NCBI GenBank assembly: GCA_905373305.1
Contig: CAJPSM010000010.1
Span: 1 to 26,260, forward strand
Length of the DNA stretch: 26,260 nucleotides
Direction of reading: 5' to 3'
Origin: an uncultured Streptococcus sp.
Lineage (GTDB): Bacteria; Bacillota; Bacilli; Lactobacillales; Streptococcaceae
Part shown: positions 23,520 to 26,260 of the stretch, piece by piece
Position numbering within the stretch: position 1 is the stretch's first letter
Layout of the letters: each line of letters opens with the position of its first letter
The notes under the pieces: generated by a model
Databases searched by the model: none
Told to the model about the DNA's origin: nothing
The model's input: only the letters and a program-made list of their open reading frames with translations
Program-made: the position numbers and the translations under genes

Positions 23520-25260
23520 ACGTATTACAGGAAAAGAGTGGGGGATGATCCTACTCACCATCCTTTTCACTTGTTTCTCGGTCTATCTCGAGTTAGAGGT
23601 ACCGACCTACATTTCAGAAATAACAGAATTAATTGGAACATCGGGTACGGAGTTAGGACAACTATGGTCTCCTGCTGCAAAGATGATGGGCTTATCTCTT
23701 CTAGCCTTTATGTCTTCTGTAACAGTTGGATTTTTTGCTTCTCGCGTTGCAGCGTCTTACACAACTTACTTGCGAAGCGATGTTTTTAATCGTGTTTTGG
23801 ATTTTTCCCAGACAGAGATTAAACGATTTTCCATTCCAAGCCTCTTGACTCGGACGACCAATGATATTACGCAGGTTCAGATGCTCTTTACTATGGGCTT
23901 GCAAGTGGTTACTCGTGGGCCAATTATGGCTATCTGGGCCATTGGAAAAATCCTTGGGAAATCGGAATACTGGCTTTGGGCAGTAGTGGTTGCAGTTATT
24001 GTCAATGTCTTGATGACCACTGTTCTCATGACTCTAGCCTTTCCAAAACAATCTGTCATCCAAAAATTGACAGATAAGCTTAATAGCATCACCCGTGAAA
24101 GTCTGACCGGGATTCGAGTGGTTCGTGCATACAATGCGGAAGATTACCAAGGTGAAAAATTTGAAGCAGCCAATGATGAGGTGACACGTCTCAATCTCTT
24201 TGTCAACCGATTGATGGCTATTATGAACCCGATTATGATGGCCATTTCGAGTGGACTAAGTTTAGCCATTTACTGGATTGGTGCCTATATCATCAACGAT
24301 GCAAGTTTGACAGAACGTCTGCCACTTTTTAGTGATATGGTAGTCTTCATGTCCTATGCTATGCAGGTCGTGATGGGCTTCCTTCTCATGGGAGCACTCT
24401 TTATCGTTCTTCCTCGTACCTTGGTTTCGGCAGGACGTATCAATCAAGTGTTGGATCTGCACTCTTCTATTGAAAATCCTAGTCACCCACAGACAGCAGA
24501 TTCTTCTGTTCAGGGACGAGTGGAATTTCGTGATGTGACTTTCCGCTACTCTAAAAACTCTGAAGCAGTCGTAGAACATGTCACTTTCAAAGCAGAAGCG
24601 GGTCAAACCGTAGCCTTCATCGGATCGACTGGTTCTGGTAAGTCTACGCTTGTGAACCTCTTGCCTCGTTTTTACGACGTTTCAGATGGAGAAATCCTAG
24701 TGGATGGAGTTAATGTTCAAGATTACGATTTGGAAGATTTGCGCAATAAGGTCGGCTATATTCCACAAAAAGCTGTTCTCTTTTCTGGAGATGTTAAGGG
24801 AAACTTAGACTTTGGTAAGAGCCAAGAAACTCCTCTAAGCGAAATTGCCATGTGGCAAGCTCTGGAATTGGCTCAGTCTAAAACCTTTATAGCAGGTCTT
24901 GCCTCAGAAGTAGCCCAAGGTGGGACCAACTTCTCAGGGGGGCAAAGACAGCGTTTAGCCATTGCGCGTGCCTTGGCTCGTAAACCAGAGATTCTCATCT
25001 TCGACGACTCTTTCTCAGCCTTGGACTACAAGACAGATCGTGTCCTACGCCAAGAGCTAGCTGAGAAAACAAAATCCATGACCAAGCTTATCGTAGCGCA
25101 GCGGATTTCTACCATTATGGATGCTGACCTGATCTTAGTATTGGATCAAGGAAAAGTTGTGGGACAAGGCACCCACAAGGAACTTCTAGATACCAACGAA
25201 GTCTACCAAGAAATTGCCTACTCACAACTATCGAAGGAGGAATTGGAACATGGAAAATAA
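23503..25260 (+). CDS. ABC exporter half-transporter, degenerate ATPase subunit of a heterodimer
   Basis: The product is 585 residues: a six-helix membrane domain (about 15-310) fused to an ATP-binding domain (about 338-575). Walker A is GSTGSGKST (374-382), the signature FSGGQ (477-481) and Walker B ILIFDD (497-502). The catalytic Glu after Walker B is replaced by Asp502, and the switch His by Gln533 (VAQRIST). These changes are typical of the subunit that contributes the inactive site in heterodimeric exporters such as BmrCD, LmrCD and TM287/288. The ATG at 23503 follows AGGAGGAG and overlaps marR. The next gene, overlapping by 11 bases, should encode the partner. Likely role: drug, peptide or lipid export, under MarR control. 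Confidence 0.93.
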   Translation: MKKLAKRITGKEWGMILLTILFTCFSVYLELEVPTYISEITELIGTSGTELGQLWSPAAKMMGLSLLAFMSSVTVGFFASRVAASYTTYLRSDVFNRVLDFSQTEIKRFSIPSLLTRTTNDITQVQMLFTMGLQVVTRGPIMAIWAIGKILGKSEYWLWAVVVAVIVNVLMTTVLMTLAFPKQSVIQKLTDKLNSITRESLTGIRVVRAYNAEDYQGEKFEAANDEVTRLNLFVNRLMAIMNPIMMAISSGLSLAIYWIGAYIINDASLTERLPLFSDMVVFMSYAMQVVMGFLLMGALFIVLPRTLVSAGRINQVLDLHSSIENPSHPQTADSSVQGRVEFRDVTFRYSKNSEAVVEHVTFKAEAGQTVAFIGSTGSGKSTLVNLLPRFYDVSDGEILVDGVNVQDYDLEDLRNKVGYIPQKAVLFSGDVKGNLDFGKSQETPLSEIAMWQALELAQSKTFIAGLASEVAQGGTNFSGGQRQRLAIARALARKPEILIFDDSFSALDYKTDRVLRQELAEKTKSMTKLIVAQRISTIMDADLILVLDQGKVVGQGTHKELLDTNEVYQEIAYSQLSKEELEHGK

Positions 25261-26260
25261 AAAAGTGTCGGTCTGGAAACAGTGCAAACCTTATATGGCA
25301 GGCCTCCAACTCCCTCTCCTAATAGCAGTTGTGGCTGCAGTCATTTCAAGCATCATCACCGTTTATGGTCCAACTAAGATTAAAGAAATTACTAACTTGA
25401 TTTCAGATGGTTTGACTACAGAAATCGACTTGGTAGCTGTGTCAAACATTGCTGGATTTTTAGAGATTCTCTATGTATTTGGCGCCATCCTTAACTATAC
25501 ACAGGCCTATATCTTTTCAACTAGCATTCAGCATTTTTCAAAACGCTTGCGGACAGCAATCGCTGAAAAAATCAATCGTTTGCCACTTGGCTATTTTGAC
25601 CGTCATTCACAAGGAGACACCCTATCTCGTGTGACCAATGATGTGGATACAGCAGCGCAATCTCTCAACCAAAGTCTAGGGACAGTTCTTTCAGCTAGTT
25701 TCTTGTTGATTGCTGTCTTGGTGACCATGTTTGGGATGAACTGGATTTTGGCATTGGTAACCGTTGTATCAACCCTTGTTGGTTTTGCGGCGGTTTCCGT
25801 AATCATGGCTAAGTCACAGGGTTATTTTAAAGCCCAACAAAATAATCTAGCAGCCGTCAATGGTTATGTGGAAGAGATGTACTCTGGCCATAATGTAGTG
25901 ACCAGCTACAACGCAGTGGACACCTCCAAAGCGAGATTTGCTGATTTAAACCAAGACTTGCATGATAGTATCTGGAAATCTCAATTTATCTCTGGTATCA
26001 TGATGCCAGCCATGTTCTTTGTTGGGAACTTTAGTTATGTCTTAGTCATCATCGTTGGGGCCGCGCTGGCGTTAGAAGGACACATCACTATAGGGATTAT
26101 TGTAGCCTTTATGGTTTACGTACGAACCTTCTCCCAACCTCTGTCACAGATTGCCCAAGGGATTACGAGCTTGCAACAAGCGAGTGCAGCCATGACTCGT
26201 GTATTAGAATTTCTAGCTGAAGCTGAGATGCAGGATGAATCTCATAAGGAAAGACAATTG
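25250..26260 (+). CDS. ABC exporter half-transporter, partner subunit (partial at window end)
   Basis: The frame stays open for 337 codons from the ATG at 25250 to the last base. AAGGAGG (25234-25240) precedes the start, inside the end of the previous gene. The visible part is the membrane domain, with LPLGYFDRHSQGDTLSRVTNDVD (about 111-133) and the coupling-helix region NGYVEEMYSGHNVVTSYNA, both typical of multidrug ABC exporters. The ATP-binding domain lies beyond the window. It should supply the catalytically active ATP site that the first subunit lacks. Confidence 0.93.
   Translation, partial: MENKKVSVWKQCKPYMAGLQLPLLIAVVAAVISSIITVYGPTKIKEITNLISDGLTTEIDLVAVSNIAGFLEILYVFGAILNYTQAYIFSTSIQHFSKRLRTAIAEKINRLPLGYFDRHSQGDTLSRVTNDVDTAAQSLNQSLGTVLSASFLLIAVLVTMFGMNWILALVTVVSTLVGFAAVSVIMAKSQGYFKAQQNNLAAVNGYVEEMYSGHNVVTSYNAVDTSKARFADLNQDLHDSIWKSQFISGIMMPAMFFVGNFSYVLVIIVGAALALEGHITIGIIVAFMVYVRTFSQPLSQIAQGITSLQQASAAMTRVLEFLAEAEMQDESHKERQL

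Overview
This window is chromosomal DNA of a Streptococcus, most likely of the mitis group (S. mitis / S. oralis / S. pneumoniae relatives). The evidence is the gene content and order (an LPXTG-anchored pullulanase, rpoB-rpoC, tsaE-GNAT-lytR, cinA-recA-dinF), a BOX repeat that contains the classic BOX primer sequence, decayed ISL3-family (IS1167-like) insertion sequences, and a candidate ComX (combox) site before cinA. The pneumococcal gene lytA does not follow dinF here, so a non-pneumococcal mitis-group species is favoured. Species identity is inference.

Layout. Bases 1-53 are the 3' part of tRNA-Pro(UGG), followed by its terminator. Bases 96-1625 hold remnants of two tandem ISL3 elements in the same orientation. 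The first keeps only its 3' end; the second is nearly full span but broken by a stop, frameshifts, an internal deletion and two small palindromic insertions. A long hairpin (1628-1678) and a BOX element (1697-1848) then separate the IS debris from pulA on the minus strand. The BOX touches the pulA stop codon. The pulA promoter carries a CcpA-type cre site over its -35 box.

From about 5.7 kb the plus strand carries core genes. rpoB has a consensus promoter, a roughly 250-nt leader with a terminator-like hairpin, and a TTG start; rpoC has a GTG start. Then come ndk, an unrecognised polytopic membrane protein, and an overlapping operon of tsaE, a GNAT acetyltransferase and an LCP protein (lytR). 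Next is the competence/DNA-repair block cinA-recA. recA ends at a strong bidirectional terminator, and a minus-strand acetyltransferase sits between recA and dinF, so dinF has its own promoter. tsaE and dinF both have a -10 box so close to the ATG that their mRNAs should be leaderless.

The right end holds a yebC/yeeN-type gene, a minus-strand membrane protein of unknown function, and a divergent marR-ABC-ABC operon. The intergenic region of that pair carries three copies of a GTTCTC...GAGAAC-like palindrome, probably the MarR operators. The second ABC gene runs off the window.

I see no CRISPR array, prophage, toxin-antitoxin pair, restriction system or obvious new defence system. The most unusual signals are regulatory or architectural: the rpoB leader hairpin, the leaderless starts, the split recA/dinF unit, the MarR operator trio, and the small palindromes that invaded the dead transposase.
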